The notes under the pieces were generated by a model. The model had not been told where the DNA came from and searched no databases. It saw nothing but the letters and a program-made list of their open reading frames with translations. 64,000 nucleotides of DNA from Clostridium sp. (GTDB lineage: Bacteria; Bacillota; Clostridia; Clostridiales; Clostridiaceae), in assembly GCF_018372875.1 (NCBI RefSeq), contig NZ_JAHAIF010000006.1, forward strand, positions 35,743-99,742, written 5' to 3'. The translations under genes and the position numbers were made by a program. This document shows positions 7,195 through 17,874 of the stretch, piece after piece; position 1 is the first letter of the stretch, and each line of letters starts with the position of its first letter.

Positions 7195-8076
7195 ATGGCT
7201 AAAAGTATGACTAGCTTTGGAAGAGCTCAAAGCGAAGAGGGAAGAGAACACTTATTTTCTATAGAAATGAAAAGTGTGAATAACAGATATCTTGATGTTA
7301 ATATAAGAATGCCTAAATTTATGGTTGCTTTAGAAGATGAAGTGAGAAAAATAATTAATAATTATCTAAATAGAGGTAAGGTAGATGTTTTTATAAACTT
7401 TAAAGGCTATAGTAAAAGTAATGCTCTTCCTAAAGTGAATATGGACCTTGCTAGGGGATATTATGAGTGCTTAAAAGAAATATCAGAAACTTTAGGAGTT
7501 GTTAACGATATAACAGCTACAAGATTATCAAGATTTCCAGATGTTTTAACTTTAGAAGCTGAAGAAGAAAATTTAGAAGAAATTTTAATGGAAATAAAAC
7601 CTCTTGTTATATCATCGTTAGAAATGATGAATGATATGAGAGTAAGTGAGGGAGAAAAGTTAAAGGAAGATATTTTATGTAAGTTATCTTATATAGAAAC
7701 AAATGTTAAGGAAATTGAAGAAATAGCAGAGAATGTTCCAGCAAATTACAAACGTAAATTGGAAGAAAGAATAAAAGAATTAACTAGTGGCATTAAATTA
7801 GACGAAGAAAGAATAGCTACAGAAGTAGCCATTTTTGCTGATAAAGCTGCTGTAGATGAAGAAATTACAAGACTTAATAGCCATATAAATCAAATGAGAA
7901 AAACACTAGAGTTAAATGAGCCAATAGGTAGAAAACTTGATTTTATAGTTCAAGAAATGAATAGAGAAACTAATACTATTGGATCGAAAGCTAATGATAT
8001 GGGTATGACAAATATAGTCATTAACATAAAGAACTTATTAGAAAAAATAAGAGAACAAGTTCAAAATATTGAATAA
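7195..8076 (+). CDS. yicC: YicC/YloC-family endoribonuclease
   Basis: The 293-residue protein starts MAKSMTSFGRAQ, the conserved N-terminus of the YicC family (MTGYGR in E. coli). It continues with SVNNRYLDVNIRMP (about 28-41) and ends with the C-terminal DUF1732-type block GRKLDFIVQEMNRETNTIGSKAND. Established work describes YicC and YloC as RNA endonucleases involved in RNA turnover. It is the first gene of an operon with remA, gmk and rpoZ, the same order as yloC-remA-gmk-rpoZ in Bacillus, and is followed by remA after 19 bases. Confidence 0.93.
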   Translation: MAKSMTSFGRAQSEEGREHLFSIEMKSVNNRYLDVNIRMPKFMVALEDEVRKIINNYLNRGKVDVFINFKGYSKSNALPKVNMDLARGYYECLKEISETLGVVNDITATRLSRFPDVLTLEAEEENLEEILMEIKPLVISSLEMMNDMRVSEGEKLKEDILCKLSYIETNVKEIEEIAENVPANYKRKLEERIKELTSGIKLDEERIATEVAIFADKAAVDEEITRLNSHINQMRKTLELNEPIGRKLDFIVQEMNRETNTIGSKANDMGMTNIVINIKNLLEKIREQVQNIE

Positions 8077-8095
8077 TAATTAGGAGGATTAGAAC

Positions 8096-8365
8096 ATGGG
8101 TATTAAATTAATTAATATTGGTTTTGGGAACATAGTTTCTGCAAATAGATTAGTGGCAATTGTTAGTCCTGAATCAGCACCAATAAAAAGAATTATTCAA
8201 GAAGCAAGAGATAGAGGAATGCTAATTGATGCAACATATGGAAGAAGAACAAGAGCAGTTATAATAACAGATTCAGATCATGTAATATTATCTGCTGTTC
8301 AACCAGAAACAGTAGCTCATAGATTATCTACAAAGGATGAAGTAGAAGACGAGGTTGAAGATTAA
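8096..8365 (+). CDS. remA: RemA-like DNA-binding regulator (DUF370)
   Basis: An 89-residue protein matching the RemA family from its first residues ([25 protein letters not shown]) through [28 protein letters not shown]. In B. subtilis RemA is a small oligomeric DNA-binding activator of biofilm matrix and osmoprotection genes. In clostridia its targets are not established, so only the family is firm. The C-terminal tail is acidic ([10 protein letters not shown]). It lies between yicC and gmk with short spacing, and an AGGAGG precedes its ATG. Confidence 0.93.
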   Translation: MGIKLINIGFGNIVSANRLVAIVSPESAPIKRIIQEARDRGMLIDATYGRRTRAVIITDSDHVILSAVQPETVAHRLSTKDEVEDEVED

Positions 8366-8366
8366 T

Positions 8367-8990
8367 ATGGCAAAAAACAAGGGAGTTTTAATAGTTATTT
8401 CTGGTCCATCAGGTGCAGGGAAGGGCACAATATGTAAGGCACTTTTAGAAAAACATAAAGATATACACCTTTCTGTTTCTGCTACAACAAGAGATCCAAG
8501 ACAAGGTGAGGTTCATGGAGTTAACTACTACTTTTTAAATAAGGATGAGTTTTTGAAGAAAGTAGAAGAAGATGACTTTTTAGAGTGGGCTGAGGTATAT
8601 GGTAATTGTTACGGTACACCTAAGTCAAATGTAAAAGAACTTTTAGACTCTGGAAAAGATGTAATTCTTGAAATAGATATACAAGGTGCATTAAAAGTAA
8701 AAGAAAATACAGAAGAAGGAGTATTTATATTTATACTTCCTCCTTCAATGGAAGAATTAAAACAAAGAATCATTAATAGAGGAAGTGAAACACCAGAATC
8801 TTTAATGAGAAGATTTAATTCAGCTTATCAAGAAATTAACTATATTTCTAAATATAATTATGCAGTAGTTAATGATACTGTAGAAAATGCGGTTAATAAG
8901 ATTGAAAATATACTAACTGCAGAAAAGTGTAGAGTTGATAGAATACAAGGAACAATTTTGAATTTAGAGGAGGGCATAAGTCATGAGTAA
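8367..8990 (+). CDS. gmk: Guanylate kinase
   Basis: Phosphorylates GMP to GDP with ATP, feeding GTP and (p)ppGpp pools. The 207-residue protein has the P-loop GPSGAGKGT (13-21), the SATTRDPRQGEVHGVNYYF GMP-binding region (about 35-53) and EIDIQGALKVK. I chose ATG 8367, which starts just after the remA stop and uses GAGG inside remA; an in-frame TTG at 8355 would add four residues. The gene's last bases overlap rpoZ by 8, so translation is probably coupled. Confidence 0.95.
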   Translation: MAKNKGVLIVISGPSGAGKGTICKALLEKHKDIHLSVSATTRDPRQGEVHGVNYYFLNKDEFLKKVEEDDFLEWAEVYGNCYGTPKSNVKELLDSGKDVILEIDIQGALKVKENTEEGVFIFILPPSMEELKQRIINRGSETPESLMRRFNSAYQEINYISKYNYAVVNDTVENAVNKIENILTAEKCRVDRIQGTILNLEEGISHE

Positions 8991-9201
8991 TTCAATGATT
9001 AATCCATCAGTAGTAGATTTATTAAAAAAGGTAGAGGATAGATATTCACTAGTAATAGTAACATCAAAAAGAGCTAGACAGTTAATAGACGGTTCTAAAC
9101 AATTAGTAGATGTAGATTCTAAAAAGGCTTTAACTATTGCAATAAATGAAGTAAATGAAGGCGCAGTTGGATACGAGAGAGTAAAGGAATCAACTAAGTA
9201 A
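8983..9201 (+). CDS. rpoZ: RNA polymerase omega subunit
   Basis: A 72-residue protein that helps assemble RNA polymerase by holding the beta-prime subunit. It shows the omega core NPSVVDLLKKVEDRYSLVIV and TSKRARQL, then KALTIAINEVNEGAVGYERV. It overlaps the gmk end by 8 bases, and its ribosome site GGAGGG lies inside gmk. Association of gmk with rpoZ is common in Firmicutes. Confidence 0.95.
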   Translation: MSNSMINPSVVDLLKKVEDRYSLVIVTSKRARQLIDGSKQLVDVDSKKALTIAINEVNEGAVGYERVKESTK

Positions 9202-9203
9202 TC

Positions 9204-10394
9204 ATGGAAAATAAAAGGTGTGTTGTTTTAGGTGTAACTGGAGGAATTGCAGTATATAAGGCTTTGGATGTTATAAGTGCACTACGAAAAAAAGATGTAG
9301 ATGTTAGAGTTATAATGACAAAGTCTGCTACTGAGTTTGTAACGCCTCTTACCTTTCAATCTATGAGCCAAAATATTGTTACAACAGATATGTTTGCAGA
9401 ACCTAAGGCTTGGGAAATACAACATATTAGTTTAGCTAAAAGGGCTGATGTGTTTTTAGTAGCACCAGCTACAGCGAATATCATAGGAAAGGTTGCCAAT
9501 GGTATTGCAGATGATATGCTTTCAACTACTATAATGGCAACAAGGGCTAAAGTAGTATTTGCACCAGCTATGAACACTAATATGTACACTAACCCTATAG
9601 TTCAAGAAAATATAACCAAACTTAAAAAGTTAGGGTATGAATTTATTGAACCAGCTAGTGGTAGGCTTGCATGCGGCGATGAGGGAAAAGGAAAGTTAGC
9701 ACCTGCTTCAGATATAGTAGAAAAAGTTCTAAGTGAACTTTATGATAAGAAAGATTTAATAGGCAAAAAGGTTCTTGTAACAGCAGGACCAACTAGAGCT
9801 AATATAGATCCAGTTAGATTTATTTCAAATAGATCTACAGGTAAAATGGGATATGCAATAGCTGAAGAGGCAAGAGATAGAGGGGCAGAAGTGGTTCTTG
9901 TTTCAGGACCTACAAATGAAGCTGCACCATATGGGATAAATGTAATTGAAATTAACACCAATGAAGAAATGAGAAATGAGGTTTTAAAGCATTTTGAAAC
10001 TTCTGATATTGTTATTAAGTCAGCAGCAGTTGCTGATTATAAAGCTAAAGAGTACAGTGAGAACAAAATTAAAAAGGGAAGTGGCGATCTTGAAATAATT
10101 CTTACTAGAGATAATGATATTTTGAAGGAATTAGGAGAGAAAAAGTCAGGACAAATTTTAGTTGGGTTTGCAGCTGAAAGTCAAAATGTTGTTGAAAATG
10201 CTAAAGGTAAGCTTATTAAAAAGAATTTAGATTATATTGTAGCAAATGATATTACATCAAAAGATAGTGGATTTGCTTCAAATGATAATAGAGTAACTAT
10301 CGTTACAAGAGAAGGACAAGAGCTTTCCCTAGAGAAAATGAGTAAAAGGGAAGTGGCTAGAAATTTATTTGACATTATAGGAGGAAAGCGCTAA
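9204..10394 (+). CDS. coaBC: Bifunctional phosphopantothenoylcysteine decarboxylase / phosphopantothenate-cysteine ligase
   Basis: Carries out two steps of coenzyme A synthesis: ligation of cysteine to 4'-phosphopantothenate and FMN-dependent decarboxylation to 4'-phosphopantetheine. The 396-residue protein has the CoaC flavoprotein half first (GVTGGIAVYK near 10-19, catalytic His in EIQHISLAKR near 74, PAMNTNMY near 121-128, active-site Cys in ASGRLACGDEG near 157). The CoaB half follows (TAGPTRANIDPVRFISN, SAAVADYKAK, GFAAES). It starts two bases after rpoZ. Together with coaD at 27522, the window supplies three of the last CoA steps. Confidence 0.95.
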   Translation: MENKRCVVLGVTGGIAVYKALDVISALRKKDVDVRVIMTKSATEFVTPLTFQSMSQNIVTTDMFAEPKAWEIQHISLAKRADVFLVAPATANIIGKVANGIADDMLSTTIMATRAKVVFAPAMNTNMYTNPIVQENITKLKKLGYEFIEPASGRLACGDEGKGKLAPASDIVEKVLSELYDKKDLIGKKVLVTAGPTRANIDPVRFISNRSTGKMGYAIAEEARDRGAEVVLVSGPTNEAAPYGINVIEINTNEEMRNEVLKHFETSDIVIKSAAVADYKAKEYSENKIKKGSGDLEIILTRDNDILKELGEKKSGQILVGFAAESQNVVENAKGKLIKKNLDYIVANDITSKDSGFASNDNRVTIVTREGQELSLEKMSKREVARNLFDIIGGKR

Positions 10395-10408
10395 AATGCG
10401 CTTTTTCT
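10385..10408 (+). terminator. Short terminator or attenuator overlapping the coaBC stop codon
   Basis: AAAGCGC (10385-10391) pairs with GCGCTTT (10398-10404) around the TAA stop codon, followed by T's. A seven-bp stem of this kind probably gives partial termination between coaBC and priA. Confidence 0.6.
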
Positions 10409-10439
10409 CATATTATACATCTAAAAGGAGTGAGGGTAA

Positions 10440-12647
10440 TTGTTTGAATTATATGCTGAAGTTATAATAAATAGTGATGCAATAGAAATTGATAGACCCT
10501 TCACTTATAAAGTTAAGGAAGAATTACTTGATATTATAGAGGTAGGACATAGGGTAAAGGTTCCTTTTGGAGTTAAAAATAAACCTACTGAAGCATTTGT
10601 TCTAGGTTTGAAGTGCGAAGGGATAGAAAATGTTAAAAAAATAAAATATATTTCTTCAATACTTGATGATATTCCTATTTTAACAAGAGATGATTTAAAG
10701 TTAATTGATTTCTTACGAGAAAACTATCTTTGCAAATACATAGATGCAATAAGAACAATAATTCCTTCTGGATTGTCAAAAGGAATTAAAAATAAGAAAA
10801 AAACAGTAATTGTTTTTAATAAAGAACTAGATGGAAAGTTTAAAGACAAAGATAATTATGTGAAAATAGTTAATTTAATAAAAGAAAAGGATGGGGAATT
10901 AACTAAAAGTGAAATAATTAATGATTATTCTTTATCGTCATATTCATTAAATAAATTAATAGAAAATGGTTATTTATTAACAGAAGACAGAGTTGTATAC
11001 AGATATAATACTAGAAGTTATATGGAAGAAAGTAAAAATGTTCTAAATGATGAACAAAGAAGTGCCTTTAATAAGATACTTAATTCGGATAAAAAAGGAT
11101 TTCTTTTAAAAGGGGTTACAGGCTCAGGAAAAACTGAAGTTTACATGAATTTAGTGGGTGAAACCTTAAAAGAAGGAAAATCCGCAATAGTTCTTGTTCC
11201 AGAAATATCATTAACACCTCAAATGATAGAAAGGTTTAAGGGTAGATTTGGTAAGAATGTTGCATTATTTCATAGTAAATTATCTCAAGGTGAAAGGTTT
11301 GATGAATGGTATAGAATAAAAAGAGGAGAGGCAAGACTTGTAGTAGGTGCAAGGAGTGCAATATTCTTACCTTTAGATAATCCAGGAATAATAATTATTG
11401 ATGAAGAGCATGAAAACACATATAAATCTGAACAAAATCCCAAGTATTCAACTAAAGAAGTAGCGAAATTTCTTAGTGAAATAAAAGGGTGTAAATATAT
11501 TTTAGGATCAGCCACTCCATCTATTGAAACATACTATGAGGCTTTAAATGGAAAGTTGGAGTTAGTAGAAATAAAAAATAGAGTAAGCAATAGACCACTT
11601 CCACAAATGGAAATTGTGGATATGAGAGAAGAATTAAAATCTAGAAATTTATCCTTATTAAGTAGAAGTCTATATAATGAGATGAAAGATGCTTTAGAAA
11701 GGAAAGAACAGATAATTTTATTCCTTAACAGAAGAGGGTTTTCAAGCTTTGTTTCATGTAGAAGTTGTGGTTATGTTTTTAAATGCCCAGAATGTGATTT
11801 ATCAATGACTTATCATAAAAATGGATATTTGATATGTCATTATTGCGGTAGAGCACAGAGGGAACAAAAGGTGTGCCCAGAGTGTGGTAGTAAGTATGTT
11901 AAGTTTTTTGGGGCAGGAACTCAAAGAGTGGAAGAAGAGGTAAAAAAGTATTTTCCTAAAGCTAGAGTAATGAGGATGGATGTTGATACAACAAGAAATA
12001 AGGATTCTCATGAAAATATATACAATGCTTTTAAATGTGGAGAAGGAGATATTCTTATTGGTACACAAATGATATCAAAGGGGCTAGATTTTAAGAATGT
12101 AACATTAGTAGGGGTATTGGCTGCTGATATATCGCTAAATATTCCTGATTATAGGTCTTCAGAGCGTACTTATCAAATAATAACGCAAGTGGCTGGTCGT
12201 GCTGGTAGAGGAGAAAAGAAAGGTAAAGTAGTTATACAAACCTATACTCCAAATAACTTAAGCCTTCAATATGCCATAGAAAACAATTATAATGATCTCT
12301 ATAATGAAGAGATAAAGGTTAGAAAAATAATGAATTATCCCCCTTTCAGTACTATCTTTTTAATAAATGCTATTAGTAAAGATGAAGTAAAATTAAAAGA
12401 ATTTATGAATAAGGTAGGAGAAAGTTTGAGAAAACTACTAGATAGTAGGGAAGATATTCAAATATTAGGACCTGTACCATGTATAATAACCAAGTTGAAG
12501 GATAACTATAGATGGCAAATCATTATTAAAGGGAACTTAGATAATAAATTAAAGTTAAAAATAAAAGATATACTTTATGAATTGAATAAGAGTGTATATA
12601 ATGAAATAAGAATTAGTATGGATATTAATCCAAATAATATGACTTAG
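10440..12647 (+). CDS. priA: Primosomal protein N' (replication restart helicase)
   Basis: PriA recognises stalled forks and D-loops and reloads the replicative helicase. The 735-residue protein has an N-terminal DNA-binding region, Walker [10 protein letters not shown] (225-233), DEEH (321-324), and eight cysteines arranged as two zinc sites (C440, C443, C449, C452, C466, C469, C479, C482). The helicase C-terminal motifs [11 protein letters not shown] and QVAGRAGRG follow. It begins with TTG at 10440 after AAGGAG and reads FELYAEVII. It heads priA-def-fmt, the usual order. Confidence 0.95.
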   Translation: MFELYAEVIINSDAIEIDRPFTYKVKEELLDIIEVGHRVKVPFGVKNKPTEAFVLGLKCEGIENVKKIKYISSILDDIPILTRDDLKLIDFLRENYLCKYIDAIRTIIPSGLSKGIKNKKKTVIVFNKELDGKFKDKDNYVKIVNLIKEKDGELTKSEIINDYSLSSYSLNKLIENGYLLTEDRVVYRYNTRSYMEESKNVLNDEQRSAFNKILNSDKKGFLLKGVTGSGKTEVYMNLVGETLKEGKSAIVLVPEISLTPQMIERFKGRFGKNVALFHSKLSQGERFDEWYRIKRGEARLVVGARSAIFLPLDNPGIIIIDEEHENTYKSEQNPKYSTKEVAKFLSEIKGCKYILGSATPSIETYYEALNGKLELVEIKNRVSNRPLPQMEIVDMREELKSRNLSLLSRSLYNEMKDALERKEQIILFLNRRGFSSFVSCRSCGYVFKCPECDLSMTYHKNGYLICHYCGRAQREQKVCPECGSKYVKFFGAGTQRVEEEVKKYFPKARVMRMDVDTTRNKDSHENIYNAFKCGEGDILIGTQMISKGLDFKNVTLVGVLAADISLNIPDYRSSERTYQIITQVAGRAGRGEKKGKVVIQTYTPNNLSLQYAIENNYNDLYNEEIKVRKIMNYPPFSTIFLINAISKDEVKLKEFMNKVGESLRKLLDSREDIQILGPVPCIITKLKDNYRWQIIIKGNLDNKLKLKIKDILYELNKSVYNEIRISMDINPNNMT

Positions 12648-12658
12648 GAGGATGGAAA

Positions 12659-13102
12659 ATGGCAATTAGAAATATAAGAACTAAAGGCGATGAAGTTTTA
12701 AGAAAGAAGTGTAGAAATGTTGATGTTATAAATGAGCGTACTTTAACATTAATAGAGGATATGATAGATACTATGTATGATGCAGATGGAGTTGGTCTTG
12801 CTGCACCGCAAGTAGGGATTTTAAAGAGAATTTTCGTAATAGATGTATATGATGATTATGGGCCAAGAGTATTTATAAATCCTGAAATACTAGAGGTAGG
12901 AGGATGCCAAATAGGTGAAGAAGGATGTTTAAGTGTACCTGGAGTTTCTGAAGAGGTTGAAAGACCTAACTATGTAAAAGTAAAGGCTTTAAATGAAAAA
13001 GGTGAAGAATTTATTTTAGAAGCAGAAGAATTATTAGCAAGAGCAATATGTCACGAAAATGATCACTTAAATGGAGTGTTATTTGTAGACCATTTAAAGT
13101 AG
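12659..13102 (+). CDS. def: Peptide deformylase
   Basis: Metalloenzyme that removes the formyl group from nascent N-formylmethionine. All three signatures are present in the 147-residue protein: GVGLAAPQ (44-51), EEGCLS with metal ligand Cys90, and HENDH (132-136), which supplies the other two ligands and the catalytic Glu. The GGAGG site and ATG follow 11 bases after priA. The adjacent fmt gene makes the formyl-Met-tRNA whose formyl group this enzyme later removes. Confidence 0.96.
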   Translation: MAIRNIRTKGDEVLRKKCRNVDVINERTLTLIEDMIDTMYDADGVGLAAPQVGILKRIFVIDVYDDYGPRVFINPEILEVGGCQIGEEGCLSVPGVSEEVERPNYVKVKALNEKGEEFILEAEELLARAICHENDHLNGVLFVDHLK

Positions 13103-13119
13103 AAACTGGAGGATAACTT

Positions 13120-14046
13120 ATGAAGATAGTTTTTATGGGAACACCTGATTTTGCTGTTCCTTCATTAAAGAAGCTAATTGAAAAATATGATGTTTGTGCA
13201 GTATTTACACAGCCAGATAGACCAAAAGGAAGAGGTAAAAAAGTAGCTTTTTCACCAGTTAAGGAAGTTGCATTAGAAAATAATATAGATGTGTATCAAC
13301 CTATAAAGCTTAAGGATGATAGAGAGATGATAGAAAAATTAAAATCTATTAATCCTGACTTTATAATAGTTGTTGCTTTTGGTCAAATATTAACAAAAGA
13401 AGTGTTAGATATACCTAAGAATGGATGCATTAACCTACATGGATCTTTATTACCAATGTATAGAGGTGCTGCACCTATAAATTGGGCAATAATTAAAGGT
13501 GAAAAGAAGTCTGGAAATACAACTATGCTTATGGATGTTGGCTTAGATACTGGAGATATGCTATTAAAGGATGAAGTAGAAATACCAGAGAATATGACTG
13601 CTGGTGAACTATATGATATACTTAAAGATAGAGGAGCAGACCTTTTAGTTAATACTATTGAAGGGATTAAAAATAATACTATAATTCCAGAAAAGCAAAG
13701 CGATGAAACATTCTATGCAAAAATGCTCAATAAAGAGATAGCAGAGATAAATTGGAATGATAGTGCTAAAAATATTCATAATATTATAAGAGGGCTAAAT
13801 CCGTGGCCAATAGCTTTCACAAACTTTAAGGGTGAAAGAATGAAAATTTATGAAAGTAATCCATTAAACGAAGAAAGTAAAGAAGAGCCAGGCACAATTA
13901 TTAGTGCAACAAAGGAAGGTATGAAGGTTTCTTGTGGAAGTGATGTTTTATTAGTAAAAAAGATTCAGCTTCCAAATGGAAAGCCTTTAACCATAGAACA
14001 ATATATAAATGGGCATAAGATTGAGAAAAAAGAAAAATTAGGATAG
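13120..14046 (+). CDS. fmt: Methionyl-tRNA formyltransferase
   Basis: Transfers formyl from 10-formyl-tetrahydrofolate to Met-tRNA for initiation. The 308-residue protein begins [16 protein letters not shown], carries the formyltransferase active site [16 protein letters not shown] (about 105-120, catalytic His107) and GLDTGDML (Asp143), and ends with the tRNA-binding C-terminal domain. It is 17 bases after def with GGAGG in between. Confidence 0.96.
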   Translation: MKIVFMGTPDFAVPSLKKLIEKYDVCAVFTQPDRPKGRGKKVAFSPVKEVALENNIDVYQPIKLKDDREMIEKLKSINPDFIIVVAFGQILTKEVLDIPKNGCINLHGSLLPMYRGAAPINWAIIKGEKKSGNTTMLMDVGLDTGDMLLKDEVEIPENMTAGELYDILKDRGADLLVNTIEGIKNNTIIPEKQSDETFYAKMLNKEIAEINWNDSAKNIHNIIRGLNPWPIAFTNFKGERMKIYESNPLNEESKEEPGTIISATKEGMKVSCGSDVLLVKKIQLPNGKPLTIEQYINGHKIEKKEKLG

Positions 14047-14060
14047 AGGAGTGGTTAAAG

Positions 14061-14750
14061 ATGCCTTATGGATATTACCTTGACCCTACATTCTTAATAT
14101 TAATACCAGCAGTTATTTTAAGCTTTATAGCTCAAATGATGGTGAATTCAGCGTTTAATAAGTATAAAAGGGTTAGAAGCTTAAATGGATATACTGGTGA
14201 ACAAGTAGCAAGAATGATGTTAAATGAAGCAGGACTTCAAGGAATTTCAATTGAAAGATGCGAAAGAAGCTTAGGAGATCATTATGATCCTAGGAGTGGT
14301 GTAATAAGACTATCACCAGAGGTATATAATGGGTCAACTATTGCAGCAGCAGGAATTGCAGCACATGAAGTAGGTCATGCAATACAATACCAGCAAGAAT
14401 ATAGTCCGCTTATTATAAGAAATGCAATAGTACCAGCAGTGAATTTTAGTAGTTCTTTTTCATGGGTATTATTTTTTGCAGGTATATTCTTTTCATTTGA
14501 ACCATTAGTGACAATAGGAATATTCTTATTCTCAGCAACAGTGATTTTTCAACTAATTACTTTGCCAGTAGAATTTAATGCATCTAGTAGAGCCCTTGGA
14601 ATTTTAAACAGTAGAGGAATATTATATGGGGATGAGGTTGATGGTGCAAAAAAGGTATTAAGAGCAGCAGCGTTGACTTATGTGGCAGCAGCATTAATGG
14701 CAGTATTACAATTAGTACGTTTAATTTTAATAAGTAGAAGAGATGATTAA
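14061..14750 (+). CDS. Membrane zinc metallopeptidase, YugP family
   Basis: A 229-residue membrane protein with a hydrophobic N-terminal segment (about 10-30), a zinc-peptidase motif AHEVGHAIQ (His102, Glu103, His106) and further membrane segments around 120-175 and 200-222. This is the layout of the YugP/neutral zinc metallopeptidase family (DUF2248-like). The substrate is not known. It sits inside the fmt-rsmB operon, 14 bases after fmt, as in many clostridia. Confidence 0.88.
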   Translation: MPYGYYLDPTFLILIPAVILSFIAQMMVNSAFNKYKRVRSLNGYTGEQVARMMLNEAGLQGISIERCERSLGDHYDPRSGVIRLSPEVYNGSTIAAAGIAAHEVGHAIQYQQEYSPLIIRNAIVPAVNFSSSFSWVLFFAGIFFSFEPLVTIGIFLFSATVIFQLITLPVEFNASSRALGILNSRGILYGDEVDGAKKVLRAAALTYVAAALMAVLQLVRLILISRRDD

Positions 14751-14762
14751 AGAGGTAGCGAT

Positions 14763-16082
14763 ATGAACTGTAGAAAAGTAGCAATAAATATACTAGAAAG
14801 AATAATCAATGAAGGAGCGTATTCAAATATAATTTTATCTAATGAATTAAATAATTCTGATTTATCAGATAAGGATAAGGCATTAGTTACAGAAATCGTA
14901 TATGGAACTTTAAGAAGATTAAAGACTATAGATACTATAATAGCTTCTTTTGTAAAAGATATATCTATAATGGATAAAAAGATATTAAATATTTTAAGAG
15001 TGGCAGTATACCAAATGAACTATCTTGATAAGGTTCCTTCATATGCTGCATGTAATGAAGCAGTAGAAGAAGCAAAAGAGATATCAGATAAAGATTCAAA
15101 ATTAGTAAATGGTATTTTAAGAAACTTTGTTAAAAAAGAAGGTAAATTTGATATTATATTTAGAAATAAAATTGATGAAATAGCCTTTGATTTATCATTT
15201 GAACCATGGATGGTTAGAATGTTTATAAAACAATATGGTGAACATGAAGCACTTGAAATACTAGAAGGATTAAATAATACTCCAAAGATGACTGTTAGAG
15301 TAAATAGCATTAAAGGAGATTATGAAGAGGTATATGAAGAACTTGAGGAAGCTGGATATAATATAGAGGAAGGGTGCATTTGTCCTGAAGCTATATCTAT
15401 AAAAGGTGGAAAGGGAATTGAAAATAACCAGGCTTTTGTGGATGGAAAAATAACAGTGCAAGATGAAAGTGCAATGCTTATTTCACCTTTACTTGATTTA
15501 GAAGAAGGTATGAAGGTGCTAGATTTATGTTGTGCACCAGGAGGTAAGACTACTCATATAGGTGAATTATTAAATAATACTGGTGAAGTATTAGGTTTTG
15601 ATTTGCACGAAAATAAGTTAGAATTAGTTAAAGAAAACTATGAAAGACTTGGAATAACAAACATAAAGTTAGCTCAGATGGATGCTACTAAACTTGATGC
15701 TAAATTAGTATCTTATGCTGATAGAGTATTACTAGATGTACCTTGCTCAGGTATAGGGATAATAAGAAAGAAACCTGAAATAAAATGGACTAAAAAGAGA
15801 AAAGACTTAAAGGAAATAGTGGAAGTTCAAAGAGAAATTCTTGAAAATGCTTGGGAATATTTAAAGACAGGTGGAGTTATGGTATATTCAACTTGTACAT
15901 TAAATAAAGAAGAAAATGAAGAAAATATTAAATGGTTCTTAAGTAAGCACAAAGATGCAACTATAGAAAAGGTGTTTATAGGTAAGGGAGCAAATCTTTG
16001 TTACGACCAAATGGGAACTTTAACAATATTACCAAATGAATATATGGATGGGTTCTTTGTAGCTAAGATTAAGAAAAACTAG
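14763..16082 (+). CDS. rsmB: 16S rRNA (cytosine-967-C5) methyltransferase
   Basis: Makes m5C967 in 16S rRNA. The 439-residue protein has the N-terminal NusB-like RNA-binding domain (about 1-135) fused to a Rossmann methyltransferase. SAM motif I is CAPGGKT (257-263), the VPCSG motif has Cys328, and the catalytic Cys378 lies in [12 protein letters not shown]. It follows the peptidase by 12 bases and is followed by rlmN after nine, grouping rRNA modification enzymes. Confidence 0.94.
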   Translation: MNCRKVAINILERIINEGAYSNIILSNELNNSDLSDKDKALVTEIVYGTLRRLKTIDTIIASFVKDISIMDKKILNILRVAVYQMNYLDKVPSYAACNEAVEEAKEISDKDSKLVNGILRNFVKKEGKFDIIFRNKIDEIAFDLSFEPWMVRMFIKQYGEHEALEILEGLNNTPKMTVRVNSIKGDYEEVYEELEEAGYNIEEGCICPEAISIKGGKGIENNQAFVDGKITVQDESAMLISPLLDLEEGMKVLDLCCAPGGKTTHIGELLNNTGEVLGFDLHENKLELVKENYERLGITNIKLAQMDATKLDAKLVSYADRVLLDVPCSGIGIIRKKPEIKWTKKRKDLKEIVEVQREILENAWEYLKTGGVMVYSTCTLNKEENEENIKWFLSKHKDATIEKVFIGKGANLCYDQMGTLTILPNEYMDGFFVAKIKKN

Positions 16083-16090
16083 GAGAAACT

Positions 16091-17134
16091 ATGGAGAATA
16101 TATTAGATTATACACAAGAAGAGTTATCAACTTGGATGAAAGAAAATGGAGAAAGTGCCTTTAGAGCTAAACAAGTTATTTCTTGGATATATAAAGAAGT
16201 ATGGAATTTTGAAGAAATGAAAAATATTCCGAAGAACTTGAAAGATAAATTAAGCAATAACTTTTATTTTGGAATTCCAAAGGTTGAGGAAGAATATATT
16301 TCAAAAGTAGATGGTACTAAAAAGTTATTATTAGCTTTTAAGGATGGTAATTTAATAGAAACAGTAATAATGAAGTATAAACATGGAAATTCAATATGTG
16401 TTTCTACACAAGTAGGGTGCAGAATGGGATGTAAATTCTGTGCCTCTACCTTAGGGGGAAGAATAAGAAATCTTACTGCTGGTGAGATAATTTCGCAAAT
16501 ATTAGTCGCTCAGAAGATTACTGGGGAAAGAATTTCTAATATTGTCTTAATGGGAAGTGGAGAGCCACTAGATAATTTTGATAATGTAATGAAATTCTTA
16601 GAAATAGTAAATGCAGATTATGGCTTGAACATAGGTCAAAGACATATAACTCTTTCTACATGTGGAATTGTTCCTAAAATGTATGAATTAGCAGATAAGG
16701 AGCTAAGCATAACGCTAGCAATTTCACTGCATGCTTTCAATGATGAAAAAAGAAAAGAGATTATGCCAATAGCTAATAAATATTCAATAAAAGAAATATT
16801 AGAAGCATGTAATTACTACATAGAAAAGACTAAGAGAAGAATAACATTTGAATACTCTTTAGTAAAAGACGTTAATGATGGAAGCGAAGATGCAAAGGCT
16901 TTAGGAAAATTACTAAAAGGAATGTTATGTCATGTAAACTTAATCCCTGTAAATGAAGTTAAAGAAAATAGTTTTAAAAGGTCTTCAGAAAAGACAATTC
17001 AAAACTTTGAAAATATATTAAAAAATACTGGCCTAGAAGTAACTGTTAGAAGAGAAATGGGAAGCGATATTAATGCGGCCTGTGGACAATTAAGAAGAAG
17101 TTATATAAAAAAGAATGACATTAAGCTAGTATAA
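16091..17134 (+). CDS. rlmN: Dual-specificity 23S rRNA/tRNA (adenine-C2) methyltransferase
   Basis: Radical-SAM enzyme that methylates A2503 of 23S rRNA and A37 of some tRNAs. The 347-residue protein has the iron-sulfur triad C110-x3-C114-x2-C117 in [11 protein letters not shown], the SAM-binding GSGEP, and the second methylation cysteine in NAACGQLR (Cys331). Context (rsmB before, prpC after) and the full-length N-terminal domain favour RlmN over the resistance paralogue Cfr. Confidence 0.94.
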   Translation: MENILDYTQEELSTWMKENGESAFRAKQVISWIYKEVWNFEEMKNIPKNLKDKLSNNFYFGIPKVEEEYISKVDGTKKLLLAFKDGNLIETVIMKYKHGNSICVSTQVGCRMGCKFCASTLGGRIRNLTAGEIISQILVAQKITGERISNIVLMGSGEPLDNFDNVMKFLEIVNADYGLNIGQRHITLSTCGIVPKMYELADKELSITLAISLHAFNDEKRKEIMPIANKYSIKEILEACNYYIEKTKRRITFEYSLVKDVNDGSEDAKALGKLLKGMLCHVNLIPVNEVKENSFKRSSEKTIQNFENILKNTGLEVTVRREMGSDINAACGQLRRSYIKKNDIKLV

Positions 17135-17153
17135 CTAAAAGGGGGGAGATTGT

Positions 17154-17873
17154 ATGGTAGGTATATTGAGCGATATAGGTATGGTCAGAAATTTAAATGA
17201 AGATTATGCCAAGTATTTAGAATGTAATAATTTTAAAATTTATGTTGTTGCAGATGGAATGGGCGGACATAATGCTGGTGAAGTTGCTAGTAAAATGGCA
17301 GCAGAAGGAATCATAAGCTATGTTGGAGAGAATTTCAATGAAAATACTAAAGATGTAGTATTAAAAAATGCAATAGAAAAAGTTAATAAGGATATCTATT
17401 TACATTCATTAAAAAATGATTGTTTAAGTGGAATGGGGACAACAATAACTGCTTGTTTAATTACTCGTGATTGGACTAAAATAGCTAATGTCGGTGATAG
17501 TTCTTGTTTTGGTATTACTAACAATGAAATTATAAAGATAACAAAGGATCATTCTTTAGTGCAAGAGCTAGTTGATTCTGGATCTATTTCTGAAAATGAG
17601 GCTGCTAATCATCCAAAAAAGAATATTATAACTAGAGCAATTGGTACAAGTGATAAGGTAGATGTTGATATATTTGATATAATTAAAAACAATTATAATA
17701 AATATATATTGTGTTCTGATGGATTAACTAATGAACTTACTAAAGAAGATATCATCAAAGTAATTAATGAAGAAAAAGATTTATCATTAGCCTGTGAAAG
17801 ACTTGTTAATATAGCAAAGTATAAAGGTGGAAGAGATAACATAACAGTTTTGTTGTTTGGAGGAGAGATGTAA
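17154..17873 (+). CDS. prpC: PP2C-type serine/threonine phosphatase
   Basis: Reverses phosphorylation by the PASTA kinase encoded next. The 239-residue protein has the PP2C metal-binding motifs: an early RNLNEDYAKY, DGMGGH (34-39), SGMGTT, IANVGDSSCF, and SDGLT and GGRDNIT towards the end. No membrane segment, so it is cytoplasmic. An AAAGGGGGGAG site precedes the ATG. It ends one base before the kinase start, and the kinase ribosome site is inside it, so the two are coupled. Confidence 0.94.
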   Translation: MVGILSDIGMVRNLNEDYAKYLECNNFKIYVVADGMGGHNAGEVASKMAAEGIISYVGENFNENTKDVVLKNAIEKVNKDIYLHSLKNDCLSGMGTTITACLITRDWTKIANVGDSSCFGITNNEIIKITKDHSLVQELVDSGSISENEAANHPKKNIITRAIGTSDKVDVDIFDIIKNNYNKYILCSDGLTNELTKEDIIKVINEEKDLSLACERLVNIAKYKGGRDNITVLLFGGEM

Positions 17874-17874
17874 G

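Noticed and set aside
16091..17134. Cfr resistance methyltransferase
   Set aside because: Context between rsmB and prpC, full-length N-terminus and ordinary base composition fit housekeeping RlmN.
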